64,000 nt of DNA. It comes from Parasponia andersonii. Lineage: Eukaryota; Streptophyta; Magnoliopsida; Rosales; Cannabaceae. Below, in pieces: positions 34,340-47,386 of this stretch. The notes beneath the pieces are model-generated. The model was not told the origin of the DNA. It made no database searches and worked only from the letters and a program-made list of their open reading frames with translations. The stretch's first letter is position 1, and every line of letters begins with the position of its first letter. The DNA lies in the NCBI GenBank assembly GCA_002914805.1, contig JXTB01000232.1, positions 585,877-649,876 on the forward strand. Reading direction: 5' to 3'. A program made the translations under genes and the position numbers.

Positions 34340-37300
34340 ATGGCTACTGGGGTCTCCTCCATCCACACCAGACCTCTGAGACCCTCTTTCCCTTCTTATT
34401 ATTTCTCTCTATTAAAGTCTTGTCCCCGTTCTTCTGTTATGGCTTCCTCTTCTCGCTCTTTCTGGGCTTCCTCTAAGGCCTTTCACAGGTTCATTCTCAA
34501 TGCCTCTTAAAAAAAAATATTCACTTTTTTTTTTTCGTTTTTCTGATACCTACATTTTTTTTTGCTATGTGGGTTTTTGGATTCTTTGGTTAAAGTTAGT
34601 GTTTTATTTTTCTTGAATTTCGTCTTGTTACTTTATATATCAACGACAGGAGCCTTTTTTGTGATGTTATATAATTTTGTTCTTTGGTTTTATTCTTTAA
34701 TTTTCAGTGTTATTTATTATTAATGTTGGTTTTCCTTTACACTTGTATTCTTTGCCTAATAACTTAAAGATGTTCCAATGCATAAAAGCTAACGGATGAA
34801 TGGGTTGAAAATGAGAGGAGAATGGACATGGTAGGACCAGTCTAGGGAGTTAGTTGAGAGTATGAAATCTCATTTTTCAGCCATAGTTCCGGGCTGCTTG
34901 GTGATGCATCCGCCCTGTTATACCTAATTGCCTCACATAATTGTTATTTGTTACTCATTTACTTGCCTAGATGAAAGGAGAAGTTCTGAATAAAGTCATG
35001 TTAAATTGTTAACAATTTTATGAATTGGCATTGAAACAAATTGCAGGCATGAAATCTGCAACATCCAGAGATGTTCAACTGCTTCCATGTGTAGTAGTTC
35101 CTTTCAGTTTAGAAGAGATACATTTTATAACAGTTCATTGGTTGATGGAAAGCCCTTGCGGGGAGGATATGTGACTGAGGGGTATGGGTTTGGGAATAAA
35201 CAATCTTGGATAGAAGAAGCTGAAATGTTTAAAAGATTCAGAGCGGGAGGCCCTAGTACAAAGTGTAAAGATGGAGCAGGGCTTAATACCTCCTATGAAA
35301 GAAGAACTAGAAAAGATGCAGAACCAAAAATTCAGACATTTTCAGATGGCAGAGAGTTTGGCAAGGAAAAGATTCAAATGCAGCTCACTGAAATGGAGAA
35401 CCCGAGGAAAGAGTTAGTGACACAAAATTCAAGGAACAGTATGCAGTCTAATTTTACAGAAGAGACTAAAAGGCATCTGCTTAGTTCCAAGAGCCAACAG
35501 CTAGATGAGTTGCTGCTTGATGGTGTGGATGACTCTAGGGAAGTGACATCATTAAAGATACTAAAGACAAGGAACAATATGCAGTCTAATGTTGAGAATG
35601 GGGTTTCACAGCTGGCACATAAACTGAGTCAGGAAAAGACGTTTGCTCAAAATGGAAGGCATGCTGCTATAGCCAAAAATGTTGCTCTATATCCAGAGAT
35701 CAATGGTCGCACAACTGACGTTCCGACACAAGGTTTAGAGAAGATTCCAAGTCTTTATGAACGGCTTACTAGCTTATATGGCAAAGTTCTTGTTGTAAAT
35801 ACTGTCCCTGTTGCAAAGAAAGTCGTTTGGATGCTTAGAAAGTGGTACAGTCATCTTGTGCATGCATGTGATACAGAGGTATGAAAGTCTACTTTGAGTT
35901 ACAAACTTTTATGTTTATTTACAATTTTAAACAGATATGAGTCCAGTGAGAGGCGTAGTATCTAGTTGCAATCTCAAACCCACATACATACATGGTTACT
36001 TCTTTCAACAAATATACTGCTCTATGTTTTGAAACATTGAATAATTTCTAATAAGAAGATGTCAACAGGTAGCCAAAATTGATGTGAAACAAGAAACTCC
36101 AGTTGATCATGGAGAGATTATTTGTTTCAGTATCTTTTGTGGACCAGAAGCAGATTTTGGAAATGGCAAGTCTTGTATCTGGGTGGATGTACTTGATGGT
36201 GGTGGAAAGGAAATTTTAGCTGAATTTGCCCCTTTTTTCGAAGATCCCTCCATTAAGAAGGTAATTCATCTCTTTAAGTGTATGCTGACAGTATCCATTT
36301 TTATTTACAAATTTAGTGAAACTGCCTTCCAGTCAAAGAAAAACAATAAATTGGGAAAAGAAAAAATAGGTGGAGCTGCCTTTATCACCACTTATTTTTT
36401 CACTCGGTATAGTTTAGTTTGACCAATGGGAAGTTAATGCTTGGTCAATTGAGAAACAAAATTGAATGATGACAATTATTTATCCACTATGTAGGTTTGG
36501 CACAATTATAGCTTTGACCACCATATTGTACAGAACTATGGGCTTAAAGTTTCTGGTTTTCATGCCGACACAATGCATATGGCTCGTTTGTGGGATTCAT
36601 CAAGGCGAGCAAAGGGTGGTTACTCTCTTGAAGCACTTACAGGTGATTCAAAGGTCATGTCTGGGGCTCAACTGTGCAATGAAAAAGAGTTGATTGGTAA
36701 AGTATCAATGAAAACCATATTTGGCAAGAAAAAGTTAAAAAAAGATGGATCTGAAGGCAAATTAACCACTATTGCACCTGTTGAGGTGCTACAAAGAGAA
36801 GAGCGAATAGCATGGATCTGTTATTCTGCCTTAGATGCAATAAGTACACTTAAGCTTTATGAGAGTTTGAAAAGTAAGCTATCAAACAAATCATGGGAAA
36901 TTAATGGGAAACCAGCCTCTGGAAAATCCATGCTTGATTTCTATCAGAAATACTGGCAACCATTTGGTGAGCTTCTAGTCAAAATGGAAACTGAGGGGAT
37001 GTTGGTTGATCGTGCCTATCTTGCTGAGATGGAAAAGTTAGCAAAAAGAGAGCAAGAGGTTGCTGTTAACAGGTTCCGCAAGTGGGCTTCCAGGTACTGT
37101 CCAGATGCCAAGCACATGAATGTTGGAAGTGATACACAACTGCGCCAGCTCCTTTTTGGTGGGATCCAGAACAGGTAAAAATTGCATGTGTTTCTCTGGT
37201 AACTACCTTTTAAGATGTGGTTAAATGCAGAAATTTAGTTTATCCATTTATTTTACTTTTATTTTTATTTTTTTGAAGATGTTTTTTTTTTTTTTTTTTT

Positions 37301-40300
37301 TTTTTTTACTGCTACTGGCTTTTTGCTGCTGTCTCTAGTGTCAACTATACTTTTTATGCCAGTTGATTAGGGTGTTGATTTTAACTTCTTTGATGCGATC
37401 TATGACATTTAACAATATATATTATGTATTTATGTTTAAAAAAGTAAAATAATAGTGGCAAAAGAACTAAATTTTGTTGACAATAAGAACATGATAAATT
37501 CCTGGTCTCATCTGTTGGATTTTATTGTCTAGATATTATGTTTGAATTTCTCCTGCTGAGGATTATGTCCGGGGCCAGATAAGCTTTGCTCAAGGAAGTT
37601 TGATGATTGAATTCATTGTGATGTGTCTGACATTTAATATATTATTTGCTTCCAAGTTACGAAGCTGTATGAAAATCTAAAAAGTAGGTCATGGAGACCC
37701 CCCTCCCCCTCTTTTTTTTTTTTCTTCTTCTTTTGAGGCTTAAAGGTCTATAATCATCTCGTGCTTTTCTCAAAAGTATAAGCCATCTACTTTTTCCAGT
37801 TTCCAGTTTTTAAATGTGATTTGCTATTCTTAAGGCTTCTTTCTGTTGGAATGAGGAATTGTAAGAAATTATTCACTAGTTTGCTTCCAGTGCGACTTCC
37901 CTGCAATGTTTACGTGGGTTTACTTTTAATATGTCAGGGATACTCAAGAAAATCCAAGCATAATTTGAAAGAAAAGGGGAGACATTCATAAATAAAAGGG
38001 AAACCTTCCTGAAGATTGTCGTAATGTTTAAGGAGAGAAATAAAAATAAAGTGTGAAAGTACCGAAAAGATATTAGTTAAATGGAGCTCTTAGGGTTTGC
38101 ATTTCCATAGAAAAGTTAACTTGTATCCTATTCTAGTCAAGAGAATGCCATTAAAAGCATCCTGATACTGTCAATCTACTTGCTTGGATCCGAAGAGAAA
38201 ACCTATTATTTTAACTAGATTTTTTACTCTTACAGAAAGGACCCGGATGAGAGTCTTCCACTGGAGAAGACTTTTAAGGTTCCAAACGTTGATAAAGTTA
38301 TTGAAGAAGGGAAAAAGGCTCCCACAAAATTTCGCAATATTACACTAAAAAAAATCAACGCTGATTTTACTGCTGAGATGCACACAGCAAGTGGTTGGCC
38401 CTCAGTTAGCATAGATGCTTTGAAGATTTTAGCTGGGAAGGTCTCTGCAGAATTTGATTTCACGGATGATACTGAAGACTCACTGTCCGATGATGAAATT
38501 GGAGACAATTTAGAAGCAAACACGGATCAAGAACAAGAAAAGCTAGATGTGAGCAAATCTGCTTATGGAACAGCATTTACAGCGTTTACAGAAGAGGCGG
38601 AGGGAAGGGAAGCTTGCCATGCCATTGCTGCTCTTTGTGAAGTTTGTGCCATTGATTCACTGATTTCCAACTTCATCCTCCCTTTGCAGGTGATTTCTGC
38701 TGCCATCCTTTTAATTCCCATATGAATACTGGTTTCAACTTTGTTTCCCCATGGGTCAGTCATCACTGCTTGGGTGGCAAAGGCTGCAAAGACCAACTAT
38801 AATGTTCGATTTTAATTAATTTGTAATGGTAATTCAGTTAGTCCCCATAGTCATGTGACTCCCTTATATCATTGAGGAAACAATCAAGGTTTTAAGCTTA
38901 TTGGAGATGCTTGTTTCTTTGTACCAGGGCAATAATATATCAGGCAAGGATGGGCGTATTCATTGCTCACTGAACATTAACACAGAAACTGGACGCTTAT
39001 CTGCTAGGAGGCCAAATTTGCAGGTTAATTTTACTACTTTGGACTATTCTTACTTTCAGTTTTAAGTAAGCCTAACATAAATTTTCTTAAGTGATTCATA
39101 CCATTCTACTAAATGACCAGGGATGGAGCTTGAGTGATCGTAGTTTTTGTTGATTGTTCTGATCGTTGAACTAGTCCAGCTTTCAGTCCAATCAGATTAT
39201 TTCCTTCTCCAACTAACACCCTTTGATCATATCCAAACTACATTGGAGATTTTGGTAGTGTTTATAGTTATTACTTATTTTTTTCTCTGAATCAGAATCA
39301 ACCTGCTCTGGAGAAAGACCGGTATAAGATCCGTCAAGCATTTATAGCTGCACCTGGAAATTCCCTCATTGTTGCTGACTATGGACAGGTAGGTTCTATG
39401 TCGTCAAGTTAGAAAATTGAGATTTCATCTGTTGATTAATATCGGTTCATATCGCAGTTGGAACTTAGGATTCTGGCTCATCTTGCCAACTGTAAGAGCA
39501 TGTTGGATGCCTTCAAAGCTGGTGGAGATTTTCATTCAAGGACCGCATTGAACATGTATCCTCATATTCATGAAGCAGTTGACAAAAAGCAAGTTCTTCT
39601 CGAGTGGGATCCTCAACCTGGTGAAGATAAACCCCCAGTTCCATTGCTAAAGGTAAAATAACTTGACTGTTTTTTATCTATTCAACGAAATAATGATATA
39701 CCTTGTAACTTTGTTTAAGAATTTTAGAAATTATATGTGAACAGGTTGAGTTACTAATTTATGTTCACTTCATTGGAAAGAACCAGATTTATTCAACTCA
39801 GGTTTTTCTACTCTAAATACGTAGAAATTTTCTTTTTTTGTTAGGATGCATTTGCTTCTGAAAGAAGGAAAGCTAAAATGCTCAACTTTTCCATTGCGTA
39901 TGGGAAAACGCCAGTTGGTCTTGCCCGAGATTGGAAGGTACTGAAGGAATATTAGATCTAATTTAGTTGAGGATTTTGTTTCCCTCTTGCAAAAAAACAA
40001 AAAATAGAAAAGATCTTAGTATTGATCCAGTAAAGCTATGGTGGGTCTCAGGTTTCTGTAGAGGAGGCTAGGGATACTGTTAATCTCTGGTACAAAGAAA
40101 GGCAAGAAGTTCTAATCTGGCAAGGCAAGCGTAAAGAGGAAGCTCGCGAAAAAGGGTGTGTTCGAACCTTACTAGGACGGGCCCGCACGTTCCCTTCAGT
40201 GGCTGGTGCTACATATTCTCAAAGAGGTCATATTGAAAGGGCTGCTATTAATACTCCTGTGCAGGTTATTCCTCTCTCTCTCTCTCTCTCTCTCTATTAA

Positions 40301-40929
40301 TACTTCTGTGCAGACTCTCTCTCTCATGTTTAACTGCAACAGGGTAGTGCTGCCGATGTTGCCATGTGTGCCATGTTGGAGATATCTAAAAATGCACGTT
40401 TGAAGGAACTTGGGTGGAGGTTGCTTTTACAGGTTAAGTTCAAGTTATACGTATTCGATCACATGCATTCGCTTCCTTTGCTCAGTAGTATAATTTCTTT
40501 CGCTAATGTTACTACCAGCTGCATCATCAACAACCGTGCCTGCTTCTCTATTTAGCCATCATGTTTGGATCTGCTTCTTTACTGTTATTTATATTTTCAT
40601 AGTTTTGACTTGCAATTCTAGAGTTTGATTTTCTGGTCTGCGCTAAAACCTGCTTTTTGTCACCTAATTATTAATGGTTTACTAGAAAGAGTAAAGCTAT
40701 CAAAACATCAGACTCACATTTTATCCCTGCCAACAGTTTTTAATAAATAATATTTTGCAAAAACCAGGTTCATGATGAAGTGATCTTGGAAGGGCCATCA
40801 GAGTCTGCGGAGGTTGCTAAGGCCATTGTTGTTGAGTGCATGTCGAAGCCCTTCAACGGCAGGAATATACTGAAGGTAGATCTTGCTGTTGATGCCAAGT
40901 GTGCACAAAACTGGTATGCTGCCAAGTAA
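34340..40929 (+). CDS. POLIB: Organellar DNA polymerase I (plant POLIA/POLIB type)
   Basis: Twelve exons: 34340-34488, 35047-35878, 36069-36260, 36495-37174, 38236-38689, 38928-39023, 39296-39388, 39458-39652, 39845-39937, 40052-40264, 40343-40432, 40768-40929; 1,082 residues. Ser/Arg-rich N-terminus suits dual chloroplast/mitochondrial targeting. The 3'-5' exonuclease has Exo I Asp325/Glu327 (ACDTEV), Exo II 'WHNYSFDHH' (Asp399) and Exo III 'YSALDAIST'. Polymerase motifs: A 'VADYGQLELR' (Asp829), B 'RRKAKMLNFSIAYGKT' (about 904-919), C 'VHDEV' (1030-1034). All catalytic residues are present. It replicates and repairs organelle DNA. A and B paralogs cannot be told apart with certainty here. 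Intron 10 is only 78 bp and carries a CT repeat. A variable acidic insert lies at about residues 655-700. Confidence 0.93.
40272..40295 (+). repeat. (CT)12 microsatellite in POLI intron 10
   Basis: It begins 7 nt after the splice donor and is followed by a copy of the last 20 bases of exon 10 ('ctattaatacttctgtgcag', one mismatch) and another short CT run before the acceptor at 40342. Confidence 0.95.
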
Positions 40930-41609
40930 AACATAGCGGCGGTCATCTCTAATCTGTCTTACCGCTGAACTGAGGTTTCTTTTCACTGGAGGATTTTCGT
41001 GGATTAAACCTGTAAAGATCGAACAATTCCATCTGATTACCAGCTGGTATAAAGAGTGAACCAACGGAATCAACTACGTTTTGCTGGTGTGAAGTTTTCC
41101 ATCATCTAAGATGATGTGTTTGTCACCACCGGCCAAGTCCAGGACCCCTGTGGCTGTAATGTAATTCTTAAACATGGGGAAGCCCATCATTGTACATATG
41201 AAATTGTAACATGTCTAATTATGTTATTTTTATGTAATTCCATCATAAAGGCAGATTATGTCTTAGCAAGAACATAAGCCTCTTTGATCATCATCAGTGC
41301 ACTAACACAAGATTTAGAGTTCAAGGCTCTAAATAAGTACCAAACCAAGCAGCAATCGTAATTCATTAGCTTTGACTAAATCTTCCACAGAATACAAAGA
41401 CACAGAAATATACATTCATTTCTAACTTTGATCAGCCGCTTCGGCGATGCACATGGCTTTATGTCTTATGTTCAAACCTTAAGGAAAGTATTCGAGCAGC
41501 CATTTTCTGAAACTTGTGTAAAGTAAATCATATATTCAAATCACCCCATGAAAAAAGGAAAAAAGGAAAAATAGTTGTAAAAATATTTCTCATGCTATGC
41601 ATCTAGGAA
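40930..41609. other. Convergent intergenic region between POLI and SPR2-like genes
   Basis: 680 bp separate the two stop codons, holding both 3' UTRs. No additional gene. Confidence 0.6.
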
Positions 41610-43540
41610 CTATTTCTCATGCTGTTGGATATCAATTCCCCAGGCTGATGCTAACTGCATCACAATTTGGTCAGGCATTGCACCTTCCCAGTCCTCTGGT
41701 GGATCCATTGCCAAAGAAGCTTCATGTAAATTCAACAAAAGCTCTTTCTTCACTTCCATGGGAATGCCCAAGACATCTGGTCCATGTTCTAATACTACTT
41801 CTGTCAACTGCATGTTACAAAATCAGCAAAATTAGCAAGACCGAGTCTTGATTCAATCTATGGCGAACTTCCATGAACGTGCATTTACACAATAGTGAAT
41901 GCAGCATCTTTTTACCACTGACAAACAACGAATAACTTTCACATGCAGCTTTTCATAAATTTTCACCATAGGCCATAGCATTACAGAATTGGGAAATATC
42001 AGCTTTTCACTGCTTACAAACAACTTTGAAAATGAGCAAGAACCAAGGCTTCATGTAGTGGAAGCATAGCTAAAGTAGCTTGATTTCACGTGTTGAAGAA
42101 ATGGGTTTCTTTAGCACCCCCCCCAAAAAAAAAACAAAGAAAAAAAAACCATTTATGTGAATACTATTATTAACTTGCAAAACAACCAAACACTTCCAAG
42201 TCTTGAACTAATATTTTTATCAATTTTTAAAAACAACTCGAAAGATCAAGCAAAAACCCAAGAAAGGTCATCTGTTGTAAGTGTAACTGAAGTTACTCAA
42301 TTAACAAATTTGAATAAACGAATATTTGTAAGTAGTATATTTTAACACAGCCAGTTAACAACCACTCCAAAAAAAAAAAAAAGGCGACAACTAAAGAAGG
42401 ATTGATACCTGTTGCATCCAGGACAAACATATGTCAAACAAGTTCTGCTCTGGTAAAAATTGTCCAACGGCATGCAGGACCTCACTTGCTATTTCATTCG
42501 AGAGTTGGTCAACCACAGGACCAGATCTGTCCATCAGTTTTACAAGTAAGACATCGTCTCCCGTAGACAATAATTCAGCATATGCTGAATCCATATCACC
42601 CACATGAAGGGCATCCATTGCATTAGTCCAAGAAGTCCAGACTGGGTCTCGCTCTTGCTCAACATTATCATCTCCCATCGCCTCTGCAGTCAATTCAGGG
42701 ATAGCTATTCTGGCTGTGCGAGATGTTGCATGTCCATTGTCCTCTCCAGCCACCCGAATTGCTTCCAAGGTTGCCTCATCCTTTGAAGCCCGCCAGACAC
42801 TCCTTGCAGAAGGTCCCTCGCCAAGCCTAACAGGTCCAGCCCCCTTATCCCAACCCCTCCGGCTGGAACCCTGATCACTCTCATGTTCTGCCTTTGGTGA
42901 TCTATCTGAAGAACCACCAGCTAGAGCTCTCCGGGGGCCAATCTGCCCATTCCTAGAAGTACCATATGTTGGAAAATCCCAAGCCTCAGATACGTCCGGC
43001 CTCCAAGGAGGACCTCGTCCACGCATGCCTGAAGCAATTCCATCAGTTTGGGCAAATCTTTCCACAAAAGGAATCCGCCCATCACCACTCCTTCCAAACT
43101 TCGCACTAGAGTAATCAGGGAATCCATTATACTTGCCTAAAGGCCTATTGGATCCGTCAAATCCCATTGCAAAGTTACTGCCTCTCCTGCCTGATGATAT
43201 TGACAAATCCCTTGCCATGTCCTCAACAACTCTCTCGAGACCCCTTACTCTGTTCTCTAGAGTTATCATGCTATCATGCGACCCACCCATGAAATCCTGT
43301 ATTTCAGAAAAGTTTTATCATATCATTAGATAAAGACTGAGTAGGAACAAATTTTATAGAACTTTGAGAATACATGCAACATGACAACATATCATGGCCT
43401 AATGGTCATTTCCACTCTCTTTGAAGGGAATGAGCCTGGGTTCAGCACCTACTGGAGAATGTAGTTGAACCCACAGGCATGTAAACTTGTAGGCTTGTAG
43501 TAGAAAGATAAAAAGAAAAATATATATATATATATATGTA

Positions 43541-43583
<43 letters not shown>

Positions 43584-46257
43584 CTGCAGCATATTCATCA
43601 GATGAGCTTGTTGCCTCTCCAGCTGTAGCAACTGCCTTTGGATTGCTAACCAATTTCCTTTATTGTTAATGAATGAGGCTTCAGATTGACCCTCAGTTTT
43701 GGAGAAGCCCACATGATTACCAGATGATTCTCTTTGATTTAAATCATTGACTCTATCTATGTTGCGATATTTACTACTAAATGTTCCATGAGAATCATCT
43801 GACTGAACATTTCCTACGCGGTTTGGTCTACCCTTTGAATCTGTATTATTTTGCTCTGATTCTTCCTCATTATTTGAGTTTGAAGAGTTGAGATACCTAC
43901 GAGGAACAACCACTTCTACAGGCAAATCATCAGAACCCCTTGTTTGTAGTTTCTGAAAAAATTCTGGGTTAAGCTCTTTGTCAGTTAAGGCAGGTGCTTT
44001 CTTCTTCAATATTACAACTGCTTTGTCTGGAATACTACCCCCTTTGGAAATAGGGGAAGAACTATTGGACGTATCCTTTGCTGATGGCTCTTTTCTCTCA
44101 CCCTTAGTATTTTGCGGCTCATCCTTTTCTGACATCTCAGTGAGGTGAGGATTTTCTTTATTCCAATATAATCAGAAAAGAAATAATCCAATTAGACACA
44201 AGGATCAGACAATCTGAAGAACATAATGATTTTTTTTTTTTTTCAAAAAAAGGAATATTTTCCTACCAGGATACGAGGACTTTTTGTCCTCCAGAGCTCC
44301 ATCTCCTCCTTTCCCTGTAATCTTTTTCCACAATTGCAATGCCTCTGTCATACTGTCTCTGACAGGTTTTATCTGCAGAATGAACCAATTATGATTATTG
44401 GATGCTGGACAAGATAAATAAAGTTGCATAACCCTTTTCTCGATGCCTAGTTTTCTGAGCATTGCAGTAATTCATACCGTTCTCAAACAATAATAACTAA
44501 ATACAGGGGAAAGTTGCAACAGAATTCTAACAGTTTTATGAGAACCAGAACTTTAAGTAGTTGTGATCAGCCCCCCATTTAGGGATGCCATAATCCTTTC
44601 AGAAACATCAGCCATTGATTCTAGACTACAATTACAATATTGGATCAGCTCATCAAAACTATAGTTGACCTTCTAGCCGGAAACAACATTATGGGAATAA
44701 CCCATCTATAACCAGTAGAAAAGAAGGAAATTGGAACCTTGAACCACAAAGAACCCCAAATTCTGATAATTATTTTTGTCACCTTCAGCATGGAACAGCA
44801 AAAGAATCTTTCCTTAATAAAACCTTAGATCTACACGAAGTAATTTATAATTGGAAATGATTAATACCAAAAACAAAGAAAAGAAAGTACTCATAGAGCA
44901 AAATGTCAGCAAAGAAAAAAAACTACCTTGTCAAAACGACAAGCCTCAAGCACAGTCAGCGTGGAAGCAGCACCATCAGTAACTAAATTGCTTGAATGCA
45001 ATGCTAAAGCAATCAATGCATCAGCTGCTGCTTTACGGGTTGCCCAATCCAAACTCCCAAGGCATTCATGAATACTTGACAATAGATTCTCCAAGCTCTG
45101 CGGTGCAATTGCTTTCACCTGCAACCGTTATTAAACTCCTTGGAACTTGCCAACATCATAAAATCTCTAAAATGTTGTGCTTTTACTCTATTCATACACA
45201 TTGGAATACAACGCACATATGCTCCTCAATTATCAAGCTGAAAGCCTTATCAAAATAAGGCAATATGAAAACTCAAATGGCATGGACATATCTGTGCATG
45301 AAACTTTCACATGTCTGATGCATGAACCTTTTTTTACATGTAGTGGTATGTTTTAAGAAAGATATTACCACTAAATTCAATAATAGGATTTAACACCCAG
45401 CTATTCCAGCTAAATGAACTAGCACAAGACTCGGACATTGTGCACGACTATAAGTCTACAATCAAACCTATAAAAAGGTCAAAATTTACACGTCACACAA
45501 TTGAGAAACAAACCTGAGATAAACTCGAAACGACAGGCAAAAGAGCCGCTTTGGCCTGAAAGTTGGGATTGTTAAGCAACTTGCAGATCCTGGGACACAG
45601 CTTCTGAAACGCAGCGACAGGCGGGTCCGTAGCGCACTCCACCATCTTAGCCATGCTCAATGCCGCACCAGATTGCGCACCTTTGTTCTGCTCCCCCATT
45701 GCTTCAAACAAGGGCTTCACAAACAAAGCCACCACTGACCCAAGGCCCCCATTATCCCCACCGCCGCCATTGCCATTCTCACCCTTCAAATACTGCGCCG
45801 ACAACGCCCCAATCGTGTCTCGACACGATTCCTTCACGGCAGAATCGGCGTCCTTGAGCCTCTTGACAATGTGGGCAATGATTTTGGTCAAGTGGGTCGA
45901 CGTCGAATCGCCATGGGAGGCGCAAACCACGGCGAGAAGCCTCAGGGCCTCCTTCTTGACGGCTGGTTTCGGGTCGGTGGAGGCTTCATAGAGGCAATTG
46001 AGAAGCATAGGGATGCCCTCCGGGGAGAGAGTCTGGATGATCTTCTCGAGGTCCTCGACGGCGATTTGGTAAGTGTCTCGGTCCGAAAGCTTAGAGAGGG
46101 AAGTGAGAATCCTTTGCTTGAGCTCAACCATGGCGAGATGGGATGAGACAGAGGACGAGGTGGTAGAGGATCTCAGGGAAGAAGATGGCGGTGGAGTTGA
46201 GCTTGACTGGTTTGGGGGTTTCGTGGGTTTTGAAGCTCTAGGTGCGTGAGAACTCAT
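41610..46257 (-). CDS. TOR1: TORTIFOLIA1/SPIRAL2 microtubule-associated HEAT-repeat protein
   Basis: Six exons on minus: 46257-45514, 45118-44927, 44372-44267, 44155-43584, 43296-42409, 41807-41610; 899 residues. The N-terminal ~310 residues are HEAT repeats ('LKQRILTSLSKLSDRDTYQI', 'PAVKKEALRLLAVVCASHGD', 'DWATRKAAADALIALALHS') that bind microtubules. Ser/Asn-rich linkers follow, then a coiled coil around residues 515-565 ('LERQQAHLMNMLQDFMGG', 'LENRVRGLERVVEDMA'), and the conserved C-terminus ending 'DQIVMQLASAWGIDIQQ'. SPR2/TOR1 controls cortical microtubule dynamics and straight growth of cells and organs. The open frame continues upstream to 46512, but that stretch is a 42-bp tandem repeat, so the ATG at 46257 (MSSHAPRASK) is preferred. 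Intron 4 has (CT)18 three bases inside its donor. Confidence 0.9.
43545..43580. repeat. (AG)18 microsatellite beside SPR2-like intron 4 donor
   Basis: On the coding strand it reads GTT then (CT)18, followed by a (TA)n tract at 43520-43537. Length variation here would sit directly against the 5' splice site. Confidence 0.95.
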
Positions 46258-46300
46258 TGTGTGGCCAAATGAGTAGTTCTGTATATCAGTGAAGTAAGTT

Positions 46301-46440
46301 AAAAATGGCTTCTTTGGCCCAAAATGCAGATGGGTATCCCTCAAAAATGGCTTCTTTGCCCACAAATGCAGATGGGTATCTCTCAAAAAATGGCTTCTTC
46401 GGCCAAAAATGTAGATGGGTATCTCTGAATCAATGGCTTC
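46301..46440 (-). repeat. ~42-bp tandem repeat in the SPR2-like 5' region
   Basis: About 3.3 copies of a 42-43 bp unit containing 'aaaatggcttctttg' and 'aaaatgcagatgggtatc' start at 46301, 46343 and 46386, with a partial copy near 46432. It lies 45-185 bp upstream of the ATG, probably in the 5' UTR or promoter. It keeps an open frame through to the gene on the minus strand. Confidence 0.9.
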
Positions 46441-46719
46441 TTGAGCTCTTTGAGATCGAGGAAGAGAGAGAAAGATTTGGGGTGGAGTGAGAGTCAAGGC
46501 TTTAGTAAACAATCATTTGAAAGGAAAATCGAAACATACAGCGAATAAGATCTGGGTGGGAGTGAGTGAAGCAAAAGGAGAGAGCTTTACCCGTGAAAAG
46601 GCCAAATATTTGGGCCAACGGTGGTAATTTGCAATGGAGCCTAAACCGGGCTGTTCAATTTCATTTTTTGTGTTTGAATAATGAGAGGCTTTTCTTGGCT
46701 TTGATGTCAACACTTTTAA

Positions 46720-47386
46720 TCTTGGCCGTTGATTATGTATGACTTTTGTTTTGATGATTAATATTTTAAGAGGATCGTGGGAGGAAAATCATGTTAGGAG
46801 CAGTGGCCAGTGAGAGGACCCCCATAAATATGAGGCTGCACATGGAGGATTGGACATCGAAATTTGAAAAGTAAGCAATTAAGCGTGGTAGTTAGGCGTC
46901 TGTTTAAGAGTTGGAATTGGCATTAGGAGAGAACAGGTTGGTGATGGAGATGGAATTTCAGTAAAAAATGATTTGATTTAATATCTTTGTATGATTAAAG
47001 AAATAGTAGGAAAATTAAAATAGAATCTAATTTAAATAGACATGAAGAATAATGCCATTGGAGAATAACCCAAATGACTAGCAACGCAAAAGTTCTGTTT
47101 TATTTTGTTTATAAAAGACGTGTATTTGTCATGTATAGGATGGCTTTTTATTATGGTTCATGATGGTTGAAGACTGTACTTTATTCTTTTAAAAAATAAA
47201 GTCTCCACTCTATGCAATTCGAAACCAGCAAATCAAGATTTAATGAACTGATACATAAACTTGTACAAAGATTTAATGAACTGAAATGTGGAGCAAAAAA
47301 GGCCTTCTTTGGGCTTTTGAGGCCTGCTTTTAAATTCAGTCTTTCTTTCGAACCAGGCCTGCTGATGCATATGAATATCAGAAAAC
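46720..47386. other. Intergenic, nothing recognised
   Basis: AT-rich promoter-side spacer of the SPR2-like gene. The phrase 'aagatttaatgaactga' occurs twice about 35 bp apart (47235-47285). Confidence 0.4.

Noticed and set aside
40265..40342. CRISPR-like or tandem repeat array
   Set aside because: The repeats are a CT microsatellite plus one exon-end duplication in a plant intron; no spacer-repeat periodicity.
46258..46512. N-terminal extension of the SPR2-like protein (open frame up to 46512)
   Set aside because: The extension is encoded by the 42-bp tandem repeat and has no SPR2 similarity; MSSHAPRASK at 46257 is a family-like start.
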